NCBI RefSeq assembly: GCF_026914185.1 | Contig: NC_070559.1 | Location: forward strand, 8,229,501-8,293,500 | Direction of reading: 5' to 3' | Length of the DNA: 64,000 bases | Source: Puccinia triticina | Taxonomy: Eukaryota; Basidiomycota; Pucciniomycetes; Pucciniales; Pucciniaceae | Shown: positions 43,611-53,819 of the stretch, in pieces | How positions within the stretch are numbered: position 1 is the stretch's first letter | How the letters are laid out: every line of letters begins with the position of its first letter | Translations under genes and position numbers: made by a program | The notes under the pieces: generated by a model | Databases searched by the model: none | The model's input: the letters and a program-made list of their open reading frames with translations, nothing else | Told to the model about the DNA's origin: nothing

Positions 43611-44328
43611 TATGGAGCTCCGTCCGGTGCTAGGCCGGCGGCAGCGCTGGGAGGGGAAAAGATGCCTGGTGGCTGCCCTCACGGATTGGTCCAGATGAGT
43701 CGTAGAGAGTCGAAGTGATAGCTGTGGGAAAAGTGGTTTTGAGTGGTTTCGTCGAGGGTTTGATTCTCGACGGCGGTTTGTTTGAGGGATTCTGGGGATT
43801 CTTGATGAAGGTTAGATTCCTCGGAATGCCGGACTTGTGATGATCAATAGACTCTTGATGGCGGATCAGAAATGCCATGCCGCTCCCCTCCTCCAAGTTC
43901 TGCGAACTTGGACTCGGGGAGGCAACATGTCACATACATTTCATCATCTCCTTGCGCGCCGTGCGCGCGCACACATCACAACACACAGACAAAAGACAAG
44001 AACAAAAAAGAAAAACAAGAAGCAAAACCAAAAGAAAACAACACAACAGATCACACAGCCTAAGAGATGAGAAAGACATGGCACACACCAGAGAGAAGGA
44101 AGAAAAGAAATAGATAAAGCAAAACAGAAGACAAGGAATAAAACCCACAGCACAAACTGTGTTAGGACCAAGAAAAGTAGAAAAGGGAGAGGGGATAGAG
44201 GAATAAGGACAAAACAAGAGAAGAAAGGGTAGTCTGAGAGCCTTGAGTCTTGAGAGTCTTGATCTTGAGATGAGCGCCGGTGAAATTCGGGACTGAAAAA
44301 TGAGTTGACTACCGGGTTGACCACCACA
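43611..44328 (-). repeat. element D 3' LTR
   Basis: 718 bp; minus strand TGTGGTGGTCAACC...GAGCTCCATA (the last dinucleotide is TA rather than CA). Homologous to solo LTR 3572-4611 and LTR 5191-6022. Confidence 0.9.
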
Positions 44329-44361
44329 TCCCACCACCACTTACAGTCTGTCCCTAGACTG
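44329..44361 (-). other. element D hairpin and polypurine tract
   Basis: Minus strand hairpin CAGTCTAGGGACAGACTG (44361-44344), then TAAGTGGTGGTGGGA against the LTR. Same design as A and B with a weaker purine tract. Confidence 0.8.
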
Positions 44362-44394
44362 TGCGGTCTCCGCCGAAGATCCAGTCGAGCCGCG

Positions 44395-44519
44395 CTGAAG
44401 GAGGAAAACAAACAAAGAAGGGGGCCCAAGGGCGGCTCACAAGAGTGGCGAATGTAGAGCTTACGACAAAACTTTCGGTAGTAGATACCCGAGGTGCATA
44501 CCGAGGAGGGGGAACTTAC
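44395..44519 (-). other. intron-like module, copy at the end of pol (D)
   Basis: Donor GTAAGT at 44519, acceptor TCCTTCAG at 44395 (125 nt). Contains the shared words TATGCACCTCGGGTA and CTTGTGAGCC. The donor overlaps the pol stop codon. Confidence 0.6.
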
Positions 44520-45383
44520 TTTTGGTCTCCAATGCCCCCACGAGGAAAGTATTGCTTGACCTGGTCCGCCGCGAATCGGCGCTTGAGTTCCGTGCCATCT
44601 AGCTCGGCGAGGACGTAGGAGCCACCTTGAACTTGCTCGACGATCCAGTATGGTCCATTCCACTTATGAGCGAAAAGCTGACCCCACTGGACCTCCAGTG
44701 ATCGGTTGTAAGCGAGTACTAGAGTGCCGGGAGCTAAGGAATCGCGCAGCCGTGCCGCATTCCGCTCCTGCCAGTAGCGGACCAAATCCGATCGAGACTT
44801 CATCATGCGCTCGTGCGCAATCTTGCGGGACTCGTCGCTGCGCTCAAGCTGTTGAGAGCGCGCAATCAGCAAATCGGTGGTACTCCGGACCTCCTCCCAT
44901 TCGACCCCGAGGAATGACTCAATGTCCAAATCAATAGGCAGAGCCGCGCGCTGGCCAAACACTAGCTCGTACGGCGAGAACCCCGTAGTGCGCTTGGTCG
45001 AAATACGGTCCGCAAAGAGTACTAGAGGTAAAAACTTCTTGCAGTTCTTGCCCGATTCACCGGCTAGCTTGACAAGTGCAGCCTTGAGCGGGGCGTGTCC
45101 TCGCTCGACCATTCCTTGAGCCTCTGGATAATAGGGTGTCGATACCCTGTGCTGGCCCGGAAGAGTGCGCAGCATATCCGCTAGCGCACCACCGAATTCC
45201 GAGCCTCCGTCTGTAGAATAAGCGCGCGCCAAGCCGTAGCGCATCGTCCAGTGTTCTTGCAAGAAAGCCGCGACCGCCTCAGAGCTGATGTTGTTGAGAA
45301 ATTTCGCCTCCACCCAACCCGAAAAGTCGTCGCGGGCGACAATAAGATACTTCGCTCCGCTGGCCTTGATGTGCATGACGTCC
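44516..45383 (-). pseudogene. element D pol, integrase part (shifted frame)
   Basis: Starts in the correct frame at about 45383 with LDVMHIKASG, the first integrase Asp. It contains the second Asp (..STDGGSEFGG) and the Glu region (EAQGMVERGH), then the GPY motif (WNGPYWI), and ends ..GGIGDQK at TAA 44516-44518. The stop overlaps an intron-like donor (AAAAGTAAGT). It is separated from the 5' part of pol by a deletion that changes the frame. Confidence 0.85.
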
Positions 45384-47795
45384 AAACAGAGTGTCTTCGC
45401 CGGTAGGATAGCGCACCTCCTGTGGTCGCCGTAGATTCCGCTTCTGGCAGGCCTCACAACTGCGGCACCACGATTGCACCGCCTTCTTGAGGGACGGCCA
45501 CCAAAAGCGATCCGCGACGCGACGATAAGTTTCTGCGGTGCCACGATGGCCCAGGTCTTCGTGCAAGCGACCTAGAATCTCGTCCTGTTTGCTCGGCACT
45601 GTGACCACAATTCGAGGGAGGGGGCTACCTCTCTTCATGAGGCGTCCCGCCTGAACGAAGAACTCCGATGCCTTCCTCTTCAATGCCCGAAACGCCAAAG
45701 AATCCATGCCCCCGGGTCGCGTCAATGTCGTGAGGTATTCTTCCAGTTGCCGCCAGAATCCTTCCTGAAAGCCAGTGTACGCGGGAGCTGCCGCGCCCGC
45801 TAATGCACACAGGGTCCTAATGAGAGGCGCTTCTTCGTCAAAGTCTGACTCTGGTGGATCTGACTCGTCGTCGCCTTGCGGTCTGCGGGAAAGTCCGTCT
45901 GGCATCGTGAAGGTTTTGCCTGGCCGGTGCGAGATGTCAAACGAAAAGAGATGGATAAAGGAAACCCATCGCGTCATCGGCGCGTTGGGCAGGCTGGGCG
46001 CATTGATCATCTGCACCAGCGACTGCGCATCGACTAGGAGCTCGAAGTGCTGTCCCCACAACACGTCCTGAAGCTTCTTGAGTATTCGGGAGACTCCACA
46101 CAGCTCGAGTTTAGGCTGAGAATACCGAGATTCGACGTCGGAAAACAACAGGGACTCGTAAAGAGCAGGCCTGTCGAAACCGTTAGCGTCTTCTTGAGTA
46201 AGCACAGCTCCGACAGCGTGAAAACTGGAATCAACCGCCAATCTAAGCTTTCCCGCCCCAGGTCCGTAGGCTACCTTCACTAGCACGATGTCCTCGCCGA
46301 CCAAAGTCTTCAACCGCCGAAAGGCGGCTTCGCAATCCTCAGTCCAGATAAATTGGGCGTCCTTGCGCGTCAGTCGCCGGAGAGGGATGCAGATTTGCGA
46401 CAGAGAGGGGATAAATTTCCGCACGTACACGACTACGCCGAGAAACCCTCGCACTTCAGTTGCGTCCGATGGCGTAGGCCAACTCAAAATCTTGTTGATC
46501 TTGCCTTTTGCCATCCGCCGCCCTTCCTTGCAGACAACGTGACCCACGATCTCCAGAGCGGGGACGCAAGCTGCCAGCTTGGTGGCGGACACCGTTAAAC
46601 CAGCCTCCTCAATACGAAAGAGCACCCGTTCCAGGGTGGCGGCGTATTCCCACACAAACCGACGCACTCCAGAATGCCACGACAGAACCTCGTTGTTATA
46701 ATCCGAAACTGGGCCCTTGATGCCCCCGTCATCGATAAAGACTCCGGCGTGATCCGGAATTTCCTCCTGCAGGACCCACATCATCTGCGCTTGATAAACG
46801 GCGACAGAATTCGTGGCACCCTGCGGGAGACGGGTCAACTGAAACCTGCCTAAAGGAGTATCAAAGGTAGTCAGGGGCCGTGAGATTGGATCAAGGGCAC
46901 GCTCGTCGTAACCGCCCATTATGTCTCCGAGCCCATAGCAGACACGACCGGAGAACGATTCTACGAAATCTTCAGTAGCCGGCGGAACCCCGGCGTCCTT
47001 CACGGTGATCTTATTCAAAGGTTGGAGATCGTGTACAATCCTCAACTTCCCGTTGCTCTTGAGGACGCAAAAGACTGGGCTCGAGTATGACGACGTTGAT
47101 TGCTTGTATAGACCATTCCGAACCCGCTCTCGAAGAATCTTAGTGTATTCATCTAGTTTTGCAGCGGGTATTGGAATCCGCTTTTTCTGCCAAGGTTCAT
47201 GTTTGATGACCGGGATGATGTAAGGGAGGCCGTATGAATCCTTCAGTAGGCCGCGCTCAGACTCGTCAAAAGCAATGGACTGGTTACGCTCGGACAAAAC
47301 ATTCTTAATCAAGTTGAGTTCGTCGTGCCATAGCCAACCCTCCGGCCCGAAGTTTACCACGGCTAACCGCTCCTCAGTGACTCTTCCCTTTTGAATGAAC
47401 GGACCCGCTAATGATTGTGGAAGGAGCCGATAAGGGTCTCTGGACAGGGGAGGTCGTCGAAGCGGGGGATTAAGCCCCTGAGGCATTGGCTGGTTTACCG
47501 GCCTATTCTTACGAGACGCCGGCTTGTACTTAGCAGCGAACACCAGGTACTCCCCGGCTTTCCAAGCATCAACTAGCGCAACTTGAGATGGTTCGCTGAG
47601 TCCCCGTTGAAGCAACATCCACGTCCGCAGCTCGCCAGAATTCTCGAACGGCGACTTATCTGCATAAGCAAAACCAAGCAAAGGGGGGCGGCTCACGAGT
47701 GTGGCGGGTCGTGGGTATCTACCCTCGGAGGTGCACATTGGAGAGAAATTACTTTTAGTTCCTCCTCCCTCCGCGGAATACCAAAATACACCCAT
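45380..47795 (-). pseudogene. element D pol, RT-RNase H and integrase zinc region
   Basis: ATG at 47795. RT with VFIDDGG near 46735, RNase H (LAVDSSFHAV near 46235), integrase zinc region (HEDLGHRG..CEACQKRN near 45560-45450). The frame is lost at about 45380: compared with A, 14 nt are missing between two GGACG words. The N terminus overlaps an intron-like module (47752-47660, 93 nt) that can be either retained or spliced without changing the frame. Confidence 0.87.
47660..47752 (-). other. intron-like module, copy at the start of pol (D)
   Basis: Donor GTAATT at 47752, acceptor TTATGCAG at 47660 (93 nt, a multiple of three). Contains CCAATGTGCACCTCC, GGGTAGAT and ACTCGTGAGCC. The preceding exon flank (GGAGGAGGAACTAAA) is shared with the copy at 48040. 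Confidence 0.6.
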
Positions 47796-47928
47796 CCTCC
47801 CTCCACCGCCATCCGAAGCTGCTGTAGTTTATCCCCGTTCCGGAGACGGTCCCGAAACGGGTGATCTAGTTTTCCCTTCCTCGGAATTGAGGCTTCCCAA
47901 GTTGAAGTCCGGTGGAATGATTGGCCGC

Positions 47929-48040
47929 CTGCGACCGGAGACGGAGAAGAGATAGTTTCAAGGCTCACAACTGTGGCGCGAGGTAGAGTTTTTGACACAG
48001 CGGCATCTAGCCCGGAGGTGCACACATGGAGAGAACTTAC
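47929..48040 (-). other. intron-like module, second inner copy (D)
   Basis: Donor GTAAGT at 48040, acceptor GGTCGCAG at 47929 (112 nt). Contains GTGTGCACCTCCGGG and AGTTGTGAGCC. The next exon-like piece starts GCGGCCAATC. Confidence 0.6.
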
Positions 48041-48327
48041 TTCTAGTTCCTCCTTCCTCCGCGGCATACCAAACTCCTCCTCCTGCTCTCGAGTTCCTAT
48101 TTTAGGAAGAGGTAGTTTCACCTCATTGCGGAGGATCATTAGTTTATCCTCGTCGCGGAGGCTCGGAAGTTTAGCCTCATTGCGGAGGGTCTTTGCAGAC
48201 ATGCCTAGTTTAACCTCATCGCAGAGGGTCGCAAAGGACGAAACTAGTTTATTCTCGTCGCGGAGACGTGATTCGGGTACTAGTTTAGTCTCGTTGCGGA
48301 GACGTTCTTGAGGAGAGGATTGGCCAC

Positions 48328-48442
48328 CTGGAGGAAAAGAGAGGGGCAGAACCGAGGAATCGCTCACGAGTGTGTCCCGAGATAGTGTTTTTGATGAAAC
48401 GGTAGAATCTACCCTGGGGTGCATACTTGGATGGGGACTTAC
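48328..48442 (-). other. intron-like module, first inner copy (D)
   Basis: Donor GTAAGT at 48442, acceptor TTCCTCCAG at 48328 (115 nt). Contains GTATGCACCCCAGGGTAGAT and ACTCGTGAGC. The next exon-like piece starts GTGGCCAATC, similar to the following copy. Confidence 0.6.
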
Positions 48443-48759
48443 TTTGACCCGTTGTGCCCCTGTCGAGCACCCATTCTGCTCGTCGCGAACCAACCGCCCG
48501 CTTTTTGAAGAATTGAGAGAAAAGAGCCGATCAAAATGGAGGACTAGAGAGCTGACAGAAACGGAACCAATGTTTTTAGGATTTTCGAAATTTTCTTGAT
48601 GTTTTTGCTTTTGATGATCTTTAGTCGAGACAATTGGAAGAACTGATGTGGTTGAAACTGAAGGAGGAATGAGGAAATGGGTCGATAGATCAAAAGCCGA
48701 TCCGCCGGTGAAAAGTCGAGACCCTGAATTAAGACTGCCGGCTAGTGGATCGGCTCCCT

Positions 48760-49490
48760 TCATAAAAAATGCCGTTCATCGTCGTGACCCTCTTCGAGAC
48801 GTCCGCTATGTACCAGAACGCCCTTCCTTCCGTGAGCGGGAAACTCGCGCTCCCATCTTCCTTTATCGACCGGGCAGAGAGTTACTTCGATGTTCCTGCC
48901 GCTGCTGTCCGGCAAAATGATTCGCTCCCCAGCGATCGGTGAGAACAAGAGGGATGCCCTAAAATCCATCAAGAACGGGCGTCCTAAAATGAAAGGTCCG
49001 TCGGCCCTGGTAATCCAGAAATGGCAGGTACCAACAATTGAGCGCCCAATGCAAATCGGCACATCCTCTGCGATCCCAATCAGCTCACAAGCTTGATTGT
49101 TAATTCCGTACACTGCCGAACTGAAGTTCAGTCTGGGTGTGAGGTTCAGCTTCAGAGCTAACGAGTCCGAGATGAGGTTTAACTGAGAACCCGAATCAAC
49201 CAAGGGCAAAGAAATAGCCTCCCCTTCCCCAACGCTACAATTGAGATACCCAAGGGGGCACGAGTAAAGATTTGGGTCAAACTCTCCTTCTGGGTCGATT
49301 CCTTCGGCGAGGGTGCCCGAATTAACCTTCAAATCTTCAGCACCCACTTCCACGCGACGACGGGAAACCCACTTCTTCACGCCGTCCGAAACGGCTGGAG
49401 AGACGGAACAAATCTCCCCAACTGTAGTAGTCACTGGCAGCTCGAAAATCTTCTTGACGAGACCGTCAACCGCGTCGGGATGGTCGCGAG
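48760..49490 (-). pseudogene. element D gag 3' part with protease
   Basis: Frame beginning upstream of 49434. It contains the segment homologous to B before the protease (SCPLGYLN against SCALGYVT) and the protease motif PLVDSGSQLNLIS near 49180, then the FILGRPFLMD block, and ends DERHFL with the slippery site. It is offset from the 5' gag frame, so a 1-nt indel at about 49470-49500 is inferred. Confidence 0.8.
48763..48769 (-). promoter_or_regulatory. -1 frameshift heptamer TTTTTTA (element D)
   Basis: Minus strand CAT TTT TTA TGA at the gag stop (48760-48762), as in A and B. Here the -1 frame leads into the repeat insert rather than directly to RT. Confidence 0.75.
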
Positions 49491-50900
49491 AAACTTTCGC
49501 TCGAATCGCACCTTCGGCTGTTGTCCTGCGACCTTGGAGGGAGTGGCTGGCCGCACCGGCTGCTCCTTCAGCGGAGGGTTCTCGGGACTTGGGTCGTTCA
49601 TGATCCTGTCGAAAAGCTCCTGCTCGTCCTCTTCTTGAGCTCTTGTCGATTCCGTGGGCGCTCCGGGTGCCTTCCGCAGAGGCCGCCGCGATTGTGTTGA
49701 CGGAACTAAAGGAGCCTTGAATGGTCTTGACTCTTCATGTCGCTTCCTTCCTGCTGGGTCGGACTCGTAAGCACCCGCAAAAGACTGCGAGGACACTGCT
49801 GGCGGATACCAAGGGTCCAACGAGCCGCAGCTTGCCTTGTATTCTGCGGCGGCCGCATTAGATGTCTGTCGAGTCGGAGTCTGAGGCCTTGGCGGAGTTG
49901 CAGAAGGAGTGGGGCGAAACGACGCCACAACATGTCGAATGGGTCTACTACGATCGAACGGGATGAGAGCCCCGTTTGGGAGGAAAAAGTTGGTGCCTCG
50001 TTCCTCGACAAGGCCCGCCTCCTTGTCCTTCACTAGTTCCTGACATCTCGAGGTCCCGTGATTCTCGCGGTGACAATAATAACACACTAGTGGCGGCCGG
50101 TCCGTCGACGCCGAAGCCTTAGAGGGAATAGCCGCTATTTTCTGAACAATCTTGTGTTCAAACGCCTCCAACATTCGTGACAGCTCGTCCATATTCGGGG
50201 CAGGTTTTGAAGGCGTCTGAGTTCCCTTGGGACGACGATCCTCGCCCATCTTCTTCATGACAGCATTCCCATCCTGAAACGAAGGGCCCGCAACGAGCTG
50301 TCCACTCCTCGACTCCTCAAACGTGAGTGCTGTTTGTTCTTTCATCACCCCATCTACGGCGTCCTTGAGGATCTTGAAAGTCGGCAGCTTGAAACGATGG
50401 TCTAGGGTAGTCACCATTGTACCGTCGCGTATCAGTTTCTTCCTGATCTCGTCCTGAGCGGTGGTCGAAAACGCTTGATAATATGAATTGCGAATCTCCT
50501 CCACTGAATAGATGTGTGCTTTCGAAAGCAGATATGACTGTATCGGCTCCCAGGACTGACGGAACTTCTGATAATCCGTCGCTGACGCCACACCACCCTT
50601 GGAAGCCCAATCTCCAACCAGAGAAGTCAGATCCCGCGTAGTGAACCTCGCGGTGTCCACCTGACCCCAGTAGGCGATCATCGCGGCCTTGAGCTTTGGC
50701 CAATCGGGAGGACTGAACCCCTCAAGCGTCTCGAGGATGTCCAGCAACTCGTCGGTCGCAAGAAACAGCCGGATTTGCTTGGCCATGTCGAGCTCGGTAG
50801 CATCGTCCAGACCCGCTACCATTTCGTAGGTTTTGATGAACCTTTCGACCTTGGTCCCATCGAAGCACAGCCGCTTGTTCTGCGATTTGATCTTGACCAT
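49431..50900 (-). pseudogene. element D gag 5' part (capsid and zinc knuckle)
   Basis: ATG at 50900, just after the leader intron-like module. Capsid region homologous to A/B Gag (..ELDMAKQIRLFLATDELLD..), CCHC knuckle CYYCHRENHGTSRC near 50090. The frame leaves the homologous path near 49490 and stops at 49431-49433. No counterpart of the Gln-rich N terminus of A and B, so it is shorter at the front. Confidence 0.82.
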
Positions 50901-50911
50901 CACGGTGGATT

Positions 50912-51016
50912 CTGGAAGAGGAATTTGACGGACGATGGGGTGCGGCTCACAGCAGTGGCGGTGATGCTTACAACTAGCGTAGAAAGCCCTGGAGGTGCAC
51001 TATGGAGGGGACTTAC
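50912..51016 (-). other. intron-like module in the leader (D)
   Basis: Donor GTAAGT at 51016, acceptor CTCTTCCAG at 50912 (105 nt), ending 12 nt before the gag ATG at 50900. Contains AGTGCACCTCCAGGG and TGTGAGCCG. Likely a 5'-untranslated intron or its relic. Confidence 0.6.
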
Positions 51017-51186
51017 TTGACCTCTCCTATGCCCCGCAACTGAACACTAAAAGAAAGCAATAACGAAGAGAAATTTATGTCGATCTTGATCCTGAAACGA
51101 GAATCAAACGAGAGTGAGATCGAAGGTCGGCACCTGACAAGTGCCGGAAATGATCGGATAGATAAAAGGATTGGTTCGATGATAGG

Positions 51187-51193
51187 AAAAAAA

Positions 51194-51210
<17 letters not shown>
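51187..51210. repeat. poly-A run in the element D leader
   Basis: About two dozen consecutive A followed by GAAAAGAAAAG, in the + orientation (poly-T in the element RNA sense). Confidence 0.8.
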
Positions 51211-51229
<19 letters not shown>

Positions 51230-51260
51230 TATAACCGCCAGAAGCCTCAAAACCACAGTG

Positions 51261-51310
51261 CGAGACTGTAAATCTTGAGGTCGCTGGTTTGATCCCGGCT
51301 CGGGGGACCA
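51261..51310 (-). other. extended primer-binding site derived from mature tRNA-Tyr
   Basis: The + strand of this stretch reads as bases 27-76 of a tRNA. Anticodon stem CGAGA/TCTTG, loop CTGTAAA with anticodon GTA, five-base variable loop, T arm GCTGG-TTTGATC-CCGGC, acceptor strand TCGGGGG, discriminator A and CCA. It lies two bases from the 5' LTR, where the minus strand starts TGGTCCCCCGAG as a primer site should. CCA is present and no intron interrupts the anticodon loop, so it derives from a mature tRNA, not a tRNA gene. The 5' half is missing, so it is not a functional tRNA. Confidence 0.85.
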
Positions 51311-51312
51311 AA

Positions 51313-52030
51313 TATGGAGCTCCGTCCGGTGCTAGGCCGGCGGCAGCGCTGGGAGGGGAAAAGATGCCTGGTGGCTGCCCTCACGGATTGGTCCAGATGA
51401 GTCGTAGAGAGTCGAAGTGATAGCTGTGGGAAAAGTGGTTTTGAGTGGTTTCGTCGAGGGTTTGATTCTCGACGGCGGTTTGTTTGAGGGATTCTGGGGA
51501 TTCTTGATGAAGGTTGGATTCCTCGGAATGCCGGACTTGTGATGATCAATAGACTCTTGATGGCGGATCAGAAATGCCATGCCGCTCCCCTCCTCCAAGT
51601 TCTGCGAACTTGGACTCGGGGAGGCAACATGTCACATACATTTCATCATCTCCTTGCGCGCCGTGCGCGCGCACACATCACAACACACAGACAAAAGACA
51701 AGAACAAAAAAGAAAAACAAGAAGCAAAACCAAAAGAAAACAACACAACAGATCACACAGCCTAAGAGATGAGAAAGACATGGCACACACCAGAGAGAAG
51801 GAAGAAAAGAAATAGATAAAGCAAAACAGAAGACAAGGAATAAAACCCACAGCACAAACTGTGTTAGGACCAAGAAAAGTAAAAAAGGGAGAGGGGATAG
51901 AGGAATAAGGACAAAACAAGAGAAGAAAGGGTAGTCTGAGAGCCTTGAGTCTTGAGAGTCTTGATCTTGAGATGAGCGCCGGTGAAATTCGGGACTGAAA
52001 AATGAGTTGACTACCGGGTTGACCACCACA
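51313..52030 (-). repeat. element D 5' LTR
   Basis: 718 bp. Differences from 43611-44328 noticed at about 51516 (G for A) and 51881 (A for G). Followed by GCGC. Confidence 0.9.
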
Positions 52031-52034
52031 GCGC

Positions 52035-53430
52035 TTGGCAGGCTGACTTGACCTCCACGTGGTCCTCTGCAGCACCCCTGGCGTCGTCGGCTATGCTTGC
52101 CTTACCGCGGCAAGCAACATGTTTGATGGTTGCTAAGAGTCCTTGATTCAACCAACGCCGGCGTTGCCAAGTCTGCGGTTGGAATATATCAGTCGGTCTC
52201 CCCCCCCCCCCCCCCCAACCTCTCCCTGTCAACATGAACCCAACATGCCTGACCGTTCCCTCAGACAGGGTTGCTGCTCGCGAAGGCTTGTGGTTGCTCT
52301 TGAGGAACGGGGTCTGTCACCGGGCTCGAGAGCGCAGGAGAGTCGCTCGGCCCGGCCTGCTTGCCAAAGGGTGGTTTGCTGGCCAACACCATAACTAAAG
52401 CTCTTGGGCGGTGTGGTGTTCCATATGCGTGACAATGCCAAAAGCCCATTGCAGGGGTATTATAGTAGAGGGAGTGTGTAATACGGTGCGGGGGAAGAGG
52501 GGAAGAAGGAGCAAGATGGGAGGAGAGGCCTTGACCCCCAACATTGGGAATGGAACAGGTTAGACAGTGGATGCAGAGTGTGTGGAAGAGGATGGAAGAT
52601 GGCTTGGTTGCATAGCAACACATGACATCATGCAGCGCAGTACATGCATGAAAGTGCTGTGTAGCTCAAGCGCCTCATGCAGCATATATCCCTCATTGTT
52701 TGTACGCATAGTACAGCATATGCAGGTAGATAAGCTGTACAGGAAGTGTCTCCTGTTGAGAGTCAAGGTCGCGCCTCAACTTGAGCTGTCACTCTGTGAC
52801 ATGTATGACATAGGAATGTCACTCAACACGTCCAACTTCTTGGTTTTCCTCTAGTCTCACACTCTATTTCCCTTGCTCATCCCTTGATTCAACTCAATTC
52901 GTCCCTCTTCGTCACACTCGGTCATCTGCCTCAATACTCTTTCCCATCAGCAAAACTTGGCTCGTCTCAAGATACTTAAACTCGACCTCTCTCTTCGACT
53001 CGCTCTTTTTCCTCGGGGAACTCACTCGATAAAACTTGTCAATATCATCAGAAATAGTCTCATAAAATCATTCTCTCAATCTCTCTGACTATTGGTTCCT
53101 CCTGAAGACATCCACCACTCTTGTCTTTGAATTCTTCAATATCTTGCTTTCAAGGTCCGCCAAAGCCTCACTCTCAAAGCTCGCCGAATCTTGCCAAATC
53201 TCCCTTCATCGGTCGTATGTCGTGATGTTGTTTCTCTAACTCATGTGCCTTTGATTGACCTTGTCTCTTTTTAGTCTGCTCTTCTTTTTCTTACTCTCCG
53301 TCATCATCTCCTATATTTGTCGTGCTCTTCTCTGTTGTGTTTGCCTTCAGGTACCTTTTGTTTTCTTTCTTTCTTTTTTGTTTTCCTTCATCTAATAACT
53401 TTGCAATTATCTTCAGTTTGATTCTGAACA
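52035..53430. other. no gene recognised; C-run and LTR-like words
   Basis: Contains a run of 17 C at 52200-52216. A block GCAGCATATATCCCTCATTGTTTGTAC-like near 52678 belongs to the 76-bp repeat found at 53437. No domain-bearing frame. Confidence 0.4.
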
Positions 53431-53436
53431 TCTCCC

Positions 53437-53735
53437 GCAGCATAAATCCCTCATTGTTTGTACATGTAGCACAGCATATGCAGGCAGATAAGCTGTACAG
53501 GAAGTGTCTCCTGCAGCATAAATCACTCATTGTTTGTACATGAAGCACATCATATGCAGGTAGATAAGATGTACAGGAGGCGTCTCCTGCAGCATAAATC
53601 CCTCATTGTTTGTAAGGCAGTGCAGCACACGCATGCAGATGCTGTGTAGTTGAGTGTCTCCTGCAGCATAAACCCCTCGTTGTTTGTACATGCATGAGAG
53701 GCTGTGTAGTTGAGATCCCCTGCAGCAATAATCCC
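53437..53735. repeat. 76-bp tandem repeat, diverged
   Basis: The word GCAGCATAAATCCCTCATTG recurs at 53437, 53513 and 53589 (76-bp period), then in degenerate form at 53663 and 53722. Units also share GCATATGCAGGTAGATAAG and CAGGAAGTGTCTCCT. Confidence 0.75.
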
Positions 53736-53741
53736 TCATGA

Positions 53742-53795
53742 GGAGCTTCCCTGGAGCAAAATCCCTCACCCTTCAATATATAAGGAGGCCCTTTC
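53742..53795 (+). promoter_or_regulatory. LTR-type core promoter relic
   Basis: GCTTCCCTGGAGCAAAATCCC followed by ATATATAAGGAGG closely resembles the core promoter of the A LTR (9888-9932). The neighbourhood is probably an old, repeat-expanded LTR; its ends could not be placed. Confidence 0.5.
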
Positions 53796-53819
53796 TCCCC
53801 TCATCAGACTTTTCACCAT

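Larger units (their letters stand above)
47796..48762 (-). other. element D insert of duplicated exon/intron-like modules
   Basis: Lies between the gag stop and RT, where A and B have about 300 codons of simple pol leader. The -1 frame after the slippery site stays open for 356 codons but is made of repeats: seven copies of an L-(R/C)-(D/N)-E-x-K-L peptide in 48113-48310 and around 47840, and three copies of an intron-like module. It is unlike the homologous parts of A and B, so it is probably an acquired, internally duplicated segment. Its final frame does not join RT directly. Confidence 0.55.
43611..52030 (-). mobile_element. Ty3/Gypsy element D
   Basis: 8420 bp with 718-bp LTRs (43611-44328 and 51313-52030; two differences noticed) flanked by GCGC (43607-43610 and 52031-52034). 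Order on the minus strand: LTR, tRNA-Tyr-type primer site, leader, gag, slippery site, an unusual 1-kb insert of duplicated modules, pol, hairpin-polypurine tract, LTR. It belongs to the A/B group by protein similarity, slippery site and 4-bp duplication. Despite near-identical LTRs, gag and pol each contain a frameshift, so it cannot be autonomous as read. It has no antisense gene. Confidence 0.88.

Noticed and set aside
44516..44663. In-frame fusion of element D pol with its 3' LTR after splicing
   Set aside because: Possible only if the last module is spliced; no independent support, so the unspliced stop at 44516-44518 was kept in the annotation.
51240..51310. Functional tRNA-Tyr gene
   Set aside because: The acceptor 5' strand and D arm are missing, CCA is encoded, and it sits at the primer position of a retroelement.
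51247..51549. Minus-strand frame over the primer site and LTR of element D
   Set aside because: It is a translation of tRNA-derived and LTR sequence; the tRNA structure explains it.
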